Below, piece by piece: positions 24,853-33,765 of a DNA stretch of 39,616 nt. This DNA comes from CAZSLZ01 sp964607865 (GTDB taxonomy: Bacteria > Vulcanimicrobiota > JAJTBE01 > CAZSLZ01). The stretch lies in the NCBI GenBank assembly GCA_964607865.1, contig CAZSLZ010000010.1, forward strand, positions 1 through 39,616. The letters are read 5' to 3'. A program made the position numbers and the translations under genes. The notes beneath the pieces were generated by a model. That model did not search any database. It saw only the letters and a program-made list of their open reading frames with translations, and had not been told where the DNA came from. How positions within the stretch are numbered: position 1 is the stretch's first letter; each line of letters begins with the position of its first letter.

Positions 24853-26251
24853 TCTCTTCAACCTCGTCAATTTTTCCTATCATATATAATTTTTTTTCAG
24901 GGTAATCACTGAACTCATCATTTAAAATACGCTGACAGCCCTCCAGGGCGTCTTCTCTGGATACAAACCTTCCATTCCTCCCCGTAAACTCTTCGGTTAC
25001 GAAAAAAGGCTGGGTAAAGAACCTTTCCAGCCTCCGGGCTCTATATACAATCTTTCTGTCTTCCTGCGACAGTTCTTCAATGCCCAGCATAGAAATAATA
25101 TCTTTAAGGTCTTCATATCTGGCCAGAGTTTTTCTAATCTGCCGGGCGATATCGTAATGCTTTTTTCCTACCACATTGGGAACCAGCATCTTGGAATCCG
25201 ATTCCAGAATATCCACTGCCGGGTAAAGCCCCTCACTGGCACGTTTCCGTGATAAAACCACGCTGGCTGAAAGATGGCCAAAGGTATGAACTGCCGCCGG
25301 GTCAGTAAAATCATCGGCTGGAACATAAACTGCCTGAACTGAGGTAATTGAAGCTGATTTTGTATTGGAGATTCGTTCTTCCAAAGCTGAAAGTTCAGTT
25401 CCCAGAGTGGGCTGATATCCCAGACGTGAAGGCAGTTGCCCCATCAGGCCGGAAACCTCCATGCCTGCCTGAATGAACCGAAAAATATTATCAACCAGCA
25501 ATAAGACATCCTGTTTTTCGTCGTCCCTGAAATATTCCGCCATGGTAAGCGCAGAATGCCCTACCCGGAAACGGGCGCCGGGGGGTTCATTCATCTGGCC
25601 AAAAACCAGAATGGTCTTATCAAGAACATCAGCGTCTTTAAGCTCACGATATAGTTCCTCCCCTTCCCGGGTTCTTTCGCCGATACCGCAAAACAGGCTG
25701 ATTCCCTGATATTTGCCTACCATGTTGTTGATCATTTCCATAATTAAAACCGTTTTGCCCACTCCGGCGCCGCCAAACAGCCCTGCCTTGCCCCCTTTTT
25801 CAAGGGGGGACATAACATCAATGGCTTTAATTCCGGTTTCAAATACTTCAGATTTGGTAGATTGCCGGGATAAAATGACAGGTTTCTGATGAATAGATCG
25901 ATAGGTTCTGCTTTCCACCGGCCCTTTTTTGTCCACAGTTTCACCGAAAACATTAAATACCCGGCCAGGCAGGTTTTTCCCTACAGGCACCTGAATCGGT
26001 TTTCCTGTATCAATTATTTCAGTCCCCAGGGCAATATCGTCGGTTGAGGTCAATGCAATTGCCCGGACTTTGTTTTCATCAAGGTGTGATAAAACCTCGG
26101 CCCTGACTTTTCTGGAATCACTGTTTATTTCCAGCAGGCTATAAATTTCCGGCAATCTGTCATCAAAGCTGGCATCCAGGATATTACTCCTGACACTGAT
26201 AATCTTTCCCTTATTTGTTTGTTCTCTATCGTTATGTTTAATTTTATCCAT
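24842..26251 (-). CDS. atpD: N-type ATPase beta subunit (catalytic)
   Basis: Beta hydrolyses or makes ATP in the F1 head. The 469-residue protein contains the P-loop GGAGVGKT, the catalytic region GIGERTREGEELYREL (with the Glu that polarises water), FGQMNEPPGARFRVG and the signature PAVDILESDSKML, where canonical beta has PAVDPLxSxSR. It opens the ATPase operon (D-C-Q-antiporter-R-B-E-F-A-G), the N-type order, not the usual B-E-F-H-A-G-D-C order. No separate delta gene follows. A GGGGAT ribosome site lies just before the ATG. No clear promoter was found in the 45 bases upstream, so transcription may begin at or before sfsA. Confidence 0.96.
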   Translation of the reverse strand: MDKIKHNDREQTNKGKIISVRSNILDASFDDRLPEIYSLLEINSDSRKVRAEVLSHLDENKVRAIALTSTDDIALGTEIIDTGKPIQVPVGKNLPGRVFNVFGETVDKKGPVESRTYRSIHQKPVILSRQSTKSEVFETGIKAIDVMSPLEKGGKAGLFGGAGVGKTVLIMEMINNMVGKYQGISLFCGIGERTREGEELYRELKDADVLDKTILVFGQMNEPPGARFRVGHSALTMAEYFRDDEKQDVLLLVDNIFRFIQAGMEVSGLMGQLPSRLGYQPTLGTELSALEERISNTKSASITSVQAVYVPADDFTDPAAVHTFGHLSASVVLSRKRASEGLYPAVDILESDSKMLVPNVVGKKHYDIARQIRKTLARYEDLKDIISMLGIEELSQEDRKIVYRARRLERFFTQPFFVTEEFTGRNGRFVSREDALEGCQRILNDEFSDYPEKKLYMIGKIDEVEENEA

Positions 26252-26296
26252 TTAAAATCCCCATTGAAAAACAGGAATACATAAATTAAAGTTTCT

Positions 26297-26515
26297 CTAT
26301 GTCCATAATGATTCCCAGAAACTTCCAGGTTTCCTGAGATGAGAAAACAAAAGGCGCATGCAAAGGTTATTGCCACCGGGAAACAGCGATAATGTGCTGA
26401 GTTCTTCCATTAAACGGGGGAATATATCCTTCGCCAACCTAACTGATGGCATACCACCTCTGTTCGACTTAAAGGCAATATCAAAAAAATTTGAACAGTT
26501 AATTTTAATTTTCAT
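26297..26515 (-). CDS. Small ORF coupled to sfsA, possibly frameshifted
   Basis: The ATG at 26515 overlaps the sfsA TGA (ATGA), a classic coupling arrangement. The 72-residue reading begins MKIKINCSNFFDIAFKSNRG and looks coding up to about LFPGGNNL; from there the other frame gives a more natural end (HAPFVFSSQETWKFLG, then IIMDIEKL and a stop at about 26290). An indel near 26365-26375 would join the two halves into a protein of about 80 residues. No family is recognised. The rest of the sfsA-atpD spacer shows nothing else. Confidence 0.35.
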   Translation of the reverse strand: MKIKINCSNFFDIAFKSNRGGMPSVRLAKDIFPRLMEELSTLSLFPGGNNLCMRLLFSHLRKPGSFWESLWT

Positions 26516-27216
26516 AATACAACAGGAATTCTTCTGGTAATGAAGGCCCAGTCTTCATCGATGTGGCTCAGAAACGCATAAGCATTAACACCGGCTTCTA
26601 TAGCCTGTTTTAAATTTTCTCCCAGCTCGGGGTCAGTTTTATAGTTGGGGGTAAAACTGCAGGCATCTTTTCTCTGCACCACAAAAACCACAGCGCACTT
26701 TTTACCCTGTTTTTTCAATCTCGCCAGTTCCTGCAAATGCCGGCTGCCCCTTTTGGTGGGCGCATCGGGAAAATAAGCTGTTTCGCCGCATACCAGGGTT
26801 ACCGATTTAACTTCCACATACATTTCCTCCCCGCCTTCGTCTTCCAGCAGAAAATCCAACCTTGATTTTCCCACAGTTTTTTCTCTTTTCTTTATGTGAT
26901 AATTCTGAAATTCTTCCAGTTTTCTGTTTTCGATGGCTTCTTCAAAAAGATTGTTGGCAAAGGACGAAGCAATCGATACATATCCTTCTCTGATGGGTAC
27001 CATCATAAGGGTATATCGGGTTTTTCGGGGAGGGCTGCCGGGATAAAATTCAGCTTTTTTCAATAAAATTTTCTGGCCTGGAAAAAGAAGTTCTTTTATT
27101 CTGCCAGGATTGGGGACATGGATATATTCTTCGTTGCCATTAATGGAAACAGTAGCGGAGAAGCGGGAATTGCGCTTTAAGAAAACAGCTGGAATAAATG
27201 TTTCGTTTCTTTTCAT
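26512..27216 (-). CDS. sfsA: SfsA family DNA-binding/nuclease protein
   Basis: SfsA was named for stimulating maltose use in E. coli; the family has a DNA-binding OB-like N-terminus and a nuclease-like fold. Visible are HVPNPGRIKELLFPG (the family's H-x-x-N-x-G-R-x-x-E/L segment), GKSRLDFLL, the acidic core YVEVKSVTL, FPDAPTKRGSRHLQEL and CSFTPNYKTDPEL. D-ExK spacing (RLDFLL ... VEVKS) resembles PD-(D/E)xK nucleases. The ATG at 27216 (MKRNETFIPAVF) behind AGGTGA is preferred over an upstream ATG at 27276, whose extra 20 residues are not family-like. It gives 234 residues, the usual size. It lies upstream of the ATPase operon on the same strand. Confidence 0.93.
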   Translation of the reverse strand: MKRNETFIPAVFLKRNSRFSATVSINGNEEYIHVPNPGRIKELLFPGQKILLKKAEFYPGSPPRKTRYTLMMVPIREGYVSIASSFANNLFEEAIENRKLEEFQNYHIKKREKTVGKSRLDFLLEDEGGEEMYVEVKSVTLVCGETAYFPDAPTKRGSRHLQELARLKKQGKKCAVVFVVQRKDACSFTPNYKTDPELGENLKQAIEAGVNAYAFLSHIDEDWAFITRRIPVVL

Positions 27217-27365
27217 TTTATCACCTGAAATATATTGTAGAATTACACCTCTTAATATTTTAAGGCAGTTTCCCAATAAAAAGTTCGATATTTTTAATTT
27301 TTGGCTTATTAATTATGTGAGATTAATTATATCAGAGAGGATTTTCAAAATTAATCCCAAATATA

Positions 27366-27395
27366 TTGACAAACATGTAAGGAATCTGGTAATTT
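27366..27395 (+). promoter_or_regulatory. Putative promoter for the zinc-protein/EF-G-like operon
   Basis: A perfect TTGACA (27366-27371) is followed after 18 bases by TAATTT (27390-27395). The -10 is weak, but the position, 60 bases before the first gene in a divergent spacer, is suitable. Confidence 0.45.
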
Positions 27396-27456
27396 TGTTA
27401 CCTGTAGTTATTAGTACAATAAATTAAATTTGAATTCAGATAAAGAGGTGAGAAAA

Positions 27457-27627
27457 GTGGCTCGTGGTAAAGAGAAGAAACCCAGTGAACCCAAATGCAG
27501 AGGCTGTGGAGGGCTCCTGGAAGGAAAACCAGTCGTAAAGATTGGTGGAAACAAATGGCATCTGGAGTGCGCCCAGAAGGCGGGCAAGCATATTCCCAAA
27601 GAATATCGGGATTTAGCTGGTGCCTAA
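27457..27627 (+). CDS. Small basic zinc-knuckle protein
   Basis: The 56-residue product (MARGKEKKPSEPKCRGCGG...) contains C-x2-C, 16 residues, H-x2-C (CRGC ... HLEC), a LIM/treble-clef-like zinc site; no other domain fits in. The start is a GTG at 27457 behind AGGTGA; a TTG at 27430 is in frame but lacks a ribosome site. Basic ends suggest RNA or protein contact. It lies 40 bases before the EF-G-like gene on the same transcript, so a role in translation is possible but unproven. Confidence 0.7.
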   Translation: MARGKEKKPSEPKCRGCGGLLEGKPVVKIGGNKWHLECAQKAGKHIPKEYRDLAGA

Positions 27628-27667
27628 ACTCAATTAGATTATAGTCAATTCGAATAGGAGGACCAAA

Positions 27668-29749
27668 TTGAAAGTATATAAGACTGACAAGATAAGAAAT
27701 ATCGGTTTTTTTGGACATGTGGGTACCGGTAAGACTACTACTGTGGAAGCAATGTTGTTCGACACCAAAGCCACTGACAGGTTCGGAAAGGTAACCGAGG
27801 GTAATACTGTATCCGATTTTGACCCTGATGAAATCAAAAAGGGAATGTCAATTTTCACTACGGTTATTCCGGTAGAATATAAACAGCATAAATTAAATAT
27901 TCTGGATACTCCGGGCTTTCTGGATTTTGAAGCCCAGTTTCTGAGCGCCCTTAAAGTAGTGGAAGCAGGCGTTTTCTTTGTTTCCGCCAACTCCGGCGTG
28001 GAAGTGGGCCTGGAAAGAGAATGGAAAGTCAGCCTGGATAAAAAAATGGGTAAAATTTTCTTTATCAACAAATTAGATAAGGAAAATTCCGATTTCGAAA
28101 AAACCATGGAATCGATCAAAGACACCTTGAAACTGGAAGGAACCATGGTTCCCCTGCAGGTGCCAATCGGCAAAGAAGAAAATTTCAAGGGTATAGTGGA
28201 CCTGGTGGAAATGTGTTCATACATTTTTGACAACGGCAAAGCTGTCAAGGGGGAAATTCCTGCCGACATGCAGGACAAAATCGATGAACTTCGAGAACAG
28301 ATGGTAGAAGCTTCTGCAGGTACCGATGAAAAAATGATTGAGAAATTCTTCGAAGGCGAACTTACCGACGAAGATATAAAGAACGGCTTATTAAAGGGAA
28401 TCAAGTCGGGCAAGGTTTATCCCATTCTCTGTGGCGCTGCCGAGAAGAATATAGGTATAACAACCCTGATGGATTCATTAATCCATTTCTGCCCCACCCC
28501 TGATGAGATGGGCGAAATCAAGGCCACAAAACCGGGGTCAGATGACGAGATAAGCTTAAAACCCGATGCAGATCAGCCTTTTTCGGGTTTTGTATTCAAA
28601 ACCACTACCGACCCCTATGTGGGAAGGTTATCGGTGGTCAGAATCTATTCCGGGACACTGAAGCCCGACACTGTGGTTTTCAACCCCAATAAATCCAAAG
28701 ATGAAAAGATCAGCAATGTTATGATTTTCCGGGGCAAGGATCATGAAACCATAGATACAGCTTATGCCGGAGACATAATCACCCTGGCAAAACTCTCAGA
28801 AACCGTTACCAATGATACATTATGCGCCAGGGAGAACCCTGTGGTATTCCCGCCCATAGAATTTCCCGACCCGCTGATGTCAATGGCGTTATATCCCAAG
28901 AGCAAAGGCGACGAGGATAAACTCTCCGTTGGCCTGGCAAAAATAATGGAAGAGGATCCCACCTTCAATGTATTCAGAGATCCCGTAACCAAGGAAACCG
29001 TCATTTCCGGTATCGGAGATGTACAGTTAAACATACTTATGGATAGAATGAAACGGAAATTCAACGTGGAAGTGATTCTTACCACTCCCAAGGTTCCTTA
29101 TAAAGAAACCATCAAGGGCAAAACCCAGGTGGAACACAAGTATAAGAAACAATCCGGTGGCCGAGGCCAATACGGGCATGTCTGCCTGGAACTGGAACCC
29201 ATGCCCCGGGGCGAAGGCTACGAATTTGTTGATAAAATTGTCGGAGGAGTGATTCCCAGAAATTATATACCCGCTGTGGACAAGGGATTAAGAAAAGTAA
29301 TGGAAGAAGGCGTGATAGCCGGCTATCCCTTCGTTGATGTAAGGGCAACCCTGTATTTTGGCTCATACCATACCGTGGACTCCTCGGATATGGCATTCCA
29401 GATCGCCGCTTCCCAGGCTTTTAAGAAAGGAATCCCCAATGCCAAGCCTATATTATTGGAGCCTATTTATGAGTTGGAAATTACCGTCCCCGATGAATTT
29501 ACCGGAGATGTTATTGGCGATATTAACAGCCGACGGGGAAGAATTCTGGGAATGGATCCACTGGGTGACGGTTTACAGTTTATAAGAGCCACAGCTCCTT
29601 TAGCTGAAGTAATGAAGTATTCCATCGACCTTCGCTCCCTTACTCAGGGTAAGGGAACTTACTCCCAGAAGTTTTTAACTTACGAGGAAGTCCCTGCTCA
29701 GGCAATGGAGCAGATAGTGGCGGAAGCCAAGAAGGAAGAGGAAGAATAA
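27668..29749 (+). CDS. EF-G-like translational GTPase (EF-G2 type paralogue)
   Basis: The 693-residue product has all five EF-G domains: G domain 1-275, domain II (FSGFVFKTTTDPYVGRLSVVRIY), domains III/V (GDVQLNILMDRMKRKF and VTVPDEFTGDVIGDINSRRG near residue 615), and domain IV (KYKKQSGGRGQYGHVCLEL). G motifs deviate from housekeeping EF-G: P-loop GHVGTGKTTT (usually GHIDAGKTTT), switch I KKGMSI in place of ERGITI, and LDTPGFLDF where EF-G has DTPGHVDF, so the catalytic His is Phe84. NKLD is normal. These traits mark the EF-G2/FusA2-type paralogues, with uncertain roles in translation. The start is TTG at 27668 behind AGGAGG. The upstream neighbour is the small zinc protein; the lipoprotein gene follows after 21 bases. 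Confidence 0.9.
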   Translation: MKVYKTDKIRNIGFFGHVGTGKTTTVEAMLFDTKATDRFGKVTEGNTVSDFDPDEIKKGMSIFTTVIPVEYKQHKLNILDTPGFLDFEAQFLSALKVVEAGVFFVSANSGVEVGLEREWKVSLDKKMGKIFFINKLDKENSDFEKTMESIKDTLKLEGTMVPLQVPIGKEENFKGIVDLVEMCSYIFDNGKAVKGEIPADMQDKIDELREQMVEASAGTDEKMIEKFFEGELTDEDIKNGLLKGIKSGKVYPILCGAAEKNIGITTLMDSLIHFCPTPDEMGEIKATKPGSDDEISLKPDADQPFSGFVFKTTTDPYVGRLSVVRIYSGTLKPDTVVFNPNKSKDEKISNVMIFRGKDHETIDTAYAGDIITLAKLSETVTNDTLCARENPVVFPPIEFPDPLMSMALYPKSKGDEDKLSVGLAKIMEEDPTFNVFRDPVTKETVISGIGDVQLNILMDRMKRKFNVEVILTTPKVPYKETIKGKTQVEHKYKKQSGGRGQYGHVCLELEPMPRGEGYEFVDKIVGGVIPRNYIPAVDKGLRKVMEEGVIAGYPFVDVRATLYFGSYHTVDSSDMAFQIAASQAFKKGIPNAKPILLEPIYELEITVPDEFTGDVIGDINSRRGRILGMDPLGDGLQFIRATAPLAEVMKYSIDLRSLTQGKGTYSQKFLTYEEVPAQAMEQIVAEAKKEEEE

Positions 29750-29770
29750 AGACCTTTTAGGGGGTAATTT

Positions 29771-31360
29771 ATGAAAAACTTGAGATCTATATTATTGCTT
29801 TGCCTGGCAGCTCTGGTGGGCTGTATCTGGGTAATTGGATGTACTGGTGGAGGCCTGTACGATCATCATGGCCCCAACGTTTCGCCCACGGTAACACCCA
29901 CATCACCCACAACCGTACCCACTCTGAGTTTTCCCCAGGGAAAAACACTTACCCAATTGGTAACCGGGCGTCAATACACCTATGATATTAAATTATGGGG
30001 TAACAGCCCGAACCAGCCTTATGTGAATTTTGTGGACGTGGGTGGAACTGATTACTATTGGGGTGAAAATTATTTCTGGACAGAAGCCCTGTCAAACCCC
30101 AACGGAAAAGTTGCATTCGATACCCTGGATAGAACAAAAAACAAGGCAATAACCGAATTGGCGAGTGGGTTACAGCAGCCAAAAGGTATGGTTCTTTACA
30201 GAACTTATACTGACCAGAATGATCCCACCAAAAATGAGGACTGGTTATTTGTTTCCAGTGACGGAGATCCTTCAGGCGGTGTCATAAACCGTTACAAAAT
30301 TATAAACGGGGCTGTCACCGAAACCGTGGAATTAACCAACGGTATTCAGGGCGACATTAATTATGTTCAACTGCAGACCGATATGAACGGTGACCTGCAT
30401 ATATTTGCCACCGTTGATGCAGGTATCAATTCCCGGATTATATCAGTTCCTGCTGATAAAAGTGCGGGTTCTTACCCTATGGATATTGCAGAACTTGATT
30501 CTAACCTGAACCAGGCCAATGGCCTTTTAATTTTCCATCACGCTCCCCTGGATAATATTACTTCTTCATTTTTATTTGTAACCGAACGGGCAGCAACCCC
30601 CGACGGCCAGATAAAAGTGTATAATATAAGTAATTGGGCAGCTGAGGGTTATCCTTCAGTGGAACCAGTGGTAATGGCTACCAACCAGCAAAAGCCTTCA
30701 AAGATGGCATTCTTCCCGGATATCCAGCTTTATAATGTTCAGGATCAGAATGGAAACACTATCGACTATTACAGTCATTCAGCCACTCCACAGGGATACC
30801 TTGTATGGACAAATTTCCACTCTACCAACGGACAAGTTGTAAGAGTAAAAGTAGGCCCAAATAATGAAGGAACAAACCTCAAGCCTACTGCAACTCCTGA
30901 AATCATTGCCCAGTCATTGAAAGCCCCCTATGATATAATCGGTTTTGACAACTTCAGGTATCTTTACCTGAAGGAAGAGAACGGGGCTATAACCACCGAA
31001 CCTTATACTGGAAACAAGTATAACACTTTTAATTCTTATTTGAATGAAGCGGACAATCCATTCAATATGCTTTATGTTTCCAGCAACCTTACAGCAGTGG
31101 ACGGAGGAACATGGTATAAAATCGATGTTTCAGATTTCTCCAGCGGAACCCCCCTTACACCGGCAAGCACAGGAGTAGAATCTTACTTAAGCACCCCCAC
31201 AGCCTTCCCCCTTAACGGAGAGGTACAGGTGTTTATGAAAGGCGACGGTTCGACAATAGACGGCGAAATTTTCAAAGTCGATTTGTTCTTTACCAGTTTC
31301 AATATCGAAACCGATGGAAGCGAAGATGGAGGAATTTACCTCCAGCAGGAAAACTTCTAA
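29771..31360 (+). CDS. Secreted lipoprotein, probably beta-propeller
   Basis: The 529-residue protein begins with a lipoprotein signal: basic residues, a hydrophobic run and two possible lipoboxes, LVGC (Cys18) and VIGC (Cys24); the second, followed by TGGG, is likelier. A Thr/Pro-rich linker (about 37-55) follows, typical of surface-anchored proteins. The rest shows repeating beta-strand units with phrases such as QQPKGMVLYRTY, WLFVSSDGDP, LLIFHHAP and SFLFVTERAA, each strand-turn-strand, which suggests a multi-bladed propeller like NHL or SMP-type proteins. There are no enzyme motifs. TAGGGGGT before the ATG is a good ribosome site. It is third in the operon with the zinc-knuckle and EF-G-like genes and ends at a strong terminator. 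Confidence 0.68.
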   Translation: MKNLRSILLLCLAALVGCIWVIGCTGGGLYDHHGPNVSPTVTPTSPTTVPTLSFPQGKTLTQLVTGRQYTYDIKLWGNSPNQPYVNFVDVGGTDYYWGENYFWTEALSNPNGKVAFDTLDRTKNKAITELASGLQQPKGMVLYRTYTDQNDPTKNEDWLFVSSDGDPSGGVINRYKIINGAVTETVELTNGIQGDINYVQLQTDMNGDLHIFATVDAGINSRIISVPADKSAGSYPMDIAELDSNLNQANGLLIFHHAPLDNITSSFLFVTERAATPDGQIKVYNISNWAAEGYPSVEPVVMATNQQKPSKMAFFPDIQLYNVQDQNGNTIDYYSHSATPQGYLVWTNFHSTNGQVVRVKVGPNNEGTNLKPTATPEIIAQSLKAPYDIIGFDNFRYLYLKEENGAITTEPYTGNKYNTFNSYLNEADNPFNMLYVSSNLTAVDGGTWYKIDVSDFSSGTPLTPASTGVESYLSTPTAFPLNGEVQVFMKGDGSTIDGEIFKVDLFFTSFNIETDGSEDGGIYLQQENF

Positions 31361-31380
31361 ATTATCGATCTGTTTATCAG

Positions 31381-31410
31381 GGAGGCGTTTTTAAACGCCT
31401 CCTTTATTTT
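31381..31410 (+). terminator. Intrinsic terminator
   Basis: GGAGGCGTTT (31381-31390) pairs with AAACGCCTCC (31393-31402), followed by TTTATTTT. It closes the operon that ends with the lipoprotein gene. Confidence 0.88.
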
Positions 31411-31493
31411 CGGGCTGAAACTGCCATTGTGCAGGGAACCCAGATATTTTTGAAGAATATCAAAACTTATAACATCAATGTAAGGGACTTTCT

Positions 31494-33245
31494 ATGAACA
31501 AAAAAATTGCTTCAATAATATTGGCCATGTATTTTTTATGCCTGGGGGCTATTTCAGCCCAACAGCCTTCCACACCCCAACCAACACCCTCGCCAACCAT
31601 AACTGGCCCAACCATAACCGAGCAGCAAAAAGACACCATTTTATATATGGCTGCCCAGGAAAACCCCAATTATGATATAGCACTGGTTGTGGATATTTCC
31701 GGCAGCATGAAAGGTACTCTTGAAAAGTTCAAAGAAAGGGCCATACACCTGACCAATTTTGCAAAAAAAGACGACACCCTTATACTGATTAAATTTGATG
31801 ATTCCACCCGTAAACCACTTATCCAGGAAATTAAATCTGAAAGAGACCTTAAAATGTTTAATTCCTGGATCAGAAAACTGGAACCTACCAACCGTTTTGG
31901 TACCGATATAGAAGCTGCCTATTACACCACATTGAAAACCCTTACCGATCTTAACGATGCGCGAAAAGCCCAGGGCAAGCCCATGCGGATTCAATACGTG
32001 GTATTCATATCCGATGGCGACGATATCCCTCCTGCTAACAGCCCTTTTCGTAATATGGCCAGCGAAAAGAAAAAGGAATTACTGAATCTTATAGATAAGG
32101 CATCCAGAGAACAATTTATCAAAATTATCCCAGTAGGAATGAATTTCAATGGCTATATCCCCCAGACAACCCGCCTGGATCCTTCCAAAATCAGCAAGAT
32201 AAGTAAAATTAAAGATCCTGAACTGCAGAAATTTCTCAATCAGCTTCAGGAAGCTCTTAAAAGAAATCCCAATATGCAGATGGGCTCCAGCACGAAACAT
32301 GTTCCCATGCAAAAATACCAGTTCTTAATAGATTGGCTTTCAGATAAGATATCGGTAACTGAAGCTGGTGTTTCAGAAGGTGAAGAAAAACACAGCCGAA
32401 TTTACTCATATCGCATTACCAGTGATTTCAACCGGGTAGCCCTGGATAACATAAGAGCCGAAGCTTCTTTCGACCAGTCAAAGGGTGATTTAAAAGGAAG
32501 AATAACTGACATAAAGATTTCTTCCACCCGAATCAGCAACGATCCTGATTCAGTAGATCCTGAAAGTTCCCTGGTGGAGGTTACAGTGCTTTTTCCCCAG
32601 AACTGGAGCCTGAAAGCCCGGAATATTGCCGGCACCCTCACCATTAACCTTTCAGGAGATATGTTGGTGGAAACCGAGGTTACACAGATTGATCCCGCCA
32701 CATCCAGGGAAGTTAAAAAGACAGTTTCCTATTTATATCCTTTCAACCCCAAAACCGAGAGCACCCCGGTTAATCTGAAAATCCCCACAGAAAAATTATT
32801 ATTTTTACTGTTGGGCCTGGTTTTGCTGGCAATCATCGCCTTCCCCGCCGCCTTTATATATCAGGTTATAGTCCCCATAACAGTAACCATAAAACATGAC
32901 GAAAAATCTCAGGCTTACGAACTCAGAAACAACGAAAAAATCACCATTGGCAACCCCGCCGATTTTCAAATTCCCGGTGTGGATGGAGAAATTGCCGAGA
33001 TTCAACGCAGATTCAGAAGGTTCGTTCTTGAAGAAAAACAGACGGGTGTTATTCCCAAACGTTTTAATCCGGTAGAAGGCAAGATACCCCTTAAACTGGG
33101 TGAAGGTTTCACTTTAGAAATTGAAGATTCCTATTTTGAATTTGAGTTCCTGGGAGGAAACCAGGAATTCAAAACCGAGGAAGAAAATTACGAGATTATT
33201 ACCGAAGAAGACCTGGAAGAAGGCCCCACCGATTTTAACTTCTAA
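31494..33245 (+). CDS. Secreted/membrane von Willebrand A domain protein with beta-rich tail
   Basis: The 583-residue protein has a signal peptide (cleavage near AISA, residue 22), a Pro/Thr linker, then a VWA domain (about 58-265) with a complete metal-ion-dependent adhesion site: DISGSMKG from Asp67, the FGTD Thr and ISDGDD. A middle region of beta strands (about 280-430) is followed by one membrane helix (about 435-460, LLFLLLGLVLLAIIAFPAAF). The cytoplasmic part (about 465-583) has strands ELRNNEKITIGNPADFQIP and LEIEDSYFEFEFLG, which resemble a diverged FHA-type fold, ending in an acidic tail. Metal-dependent ligand binding outside with an internal sensing domain is inferred. The stop overlaps the converging thiT stop region by 11 bases. 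Ribosome site GTAAGGG. Confidence 0.82.
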   Translation: MNKKIASIILAMYFLCLGAISAQQPSTPQPTPSPTITGPTITEQQKDTILYMAAQENPNYDIALVVDISGSMKGTLEKFKERAIHLTNFAKKDDTLILIKFDDSTRKPLIQEIKSERDLKMFNSWIRKLEPTNRFGTDIEAAYYTTLKTLTDLNDARKAQGKPMRIQYVVFISDGDDIPPANSPFRNMASEKKKELLNLIDKASREQFIKIIPVGMNFNGYIPQTTRLDPSKISKISKIKDPELQKFLNQLQEALKRNPNMQMGSSTKHVPMQKYQFLIDWLSDKISVTEAGVSEGEEKHSRIYSYRITSDFNRVALDNIRAEASFDQSKGDLKGRITDIKISSTRISNDPDSVDPESSLVEVTVLFPQNWSLKARNIAGTLTINLSGDMLVETEVTQIDPATSREVKKTVSYLYPFNPKTESTPVNLKIPTEKLLFLLLGLVLLAIIAFPAAFIYQVIVPITVTIKHDEKSQAYELRNNEKITIGNPADFQIPGVDGEIAEIQRRFRRFVLEEKQTGVIPKRFNPVEGKIPLKLGEGFTLEIEDSYFEFEFLGGNQEFKTEEENYEIITEEDLEEGPTDFNF

Positions 33246-33765
33246 CCCCGTCCCTTATTCTTTTTGCCACCGGTGGCACAATCAATATACAGGCTATTGT
33301 TGTGGGTATTATAAAAGTACCGTTGTAAATCATCGAATACAACCAGGGGTTATCCACCTCTTTTGCAAAAGCCTGGAAAAAAATAATTCCCGATAAAAAA
33401 TGTGCCAGAAAACGCACAAGGCAGACAATAAAAATTACCAGGGAAACTTTCCATGCCTTATCATCAGGTTTCACCAGCCCTGCCAGCCCCACTGATGCAA
33501 AAGCCAGAGGGTAATCCAGAACAAACTGCGCCGGATGGACAAAAAAGGGATCAACCTGGTAATATATCAAACCGAAAGTAATCCCCGCCAAAACGCCCCT
33601 TTTCCACCCCCAGGCCATGGAGTAAATAATAAGAGGAATCATTCCCAGAGAGATAAATTTGCCCCCCTGGGGCATTTTGGGTATAAACAGGGTTATGTAT
33701 TCCAGCAACAATGCCAGGGCAACCATTAAGCCCCCCTGGGCAATTGCTTTTTGTTTCGAATTCAA
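33235..33765 (-). CDS. thiT: Thiamine ECF transporter S component ThiT
   Basis: ThiT is the substrate-binding membrane subunit that works with EcfA/A'/T to import thiamine. The product has six hydrophobic segments. Family phrases are PQGGKFISLGMIPLIIYSMAWGW, QVDPFFVHPAQFVLDYPLAF and a late NGTFIIPTT region, matching YuaJ/ThiT. The preferred start is TTG at 33765 behind GGAGG (7-base spacing), giving 176 residues, close to the usual size; the longer in-frame ATG at 33834 adds 23 residues that look non-membrane and would sit right on an upstream hairpin. No ECF module genes are in the window, so it would share a module encoded elsewhere. I could not find a TPP riboswitch. Confidence 0.87.
   Translation of the reverse strand: MNSKQKAIAQGGLMVALALLLEYITLFIPKMPQGGKFISLGMIPLIIYSMAWGWKRGVLAGITFGLIYYQVDPFFVHPAQFVLDYPLAFASVGLAGLVKPDDKAWKVSLVIFIVCLVRFLAHFLSGIIFFQAFAKEVDNPWLYSMIYNGTFIIPTTIACILIVPPVAKRIRDGVRS

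Noticed and set aside
27634..28413. A 259-residue reading frame opposite the EF-G-like gene
   Set aside because: Ser/Leu-rich antisense shadow without ribosome site or family features; the plus-strand GTPase explains the sequence.
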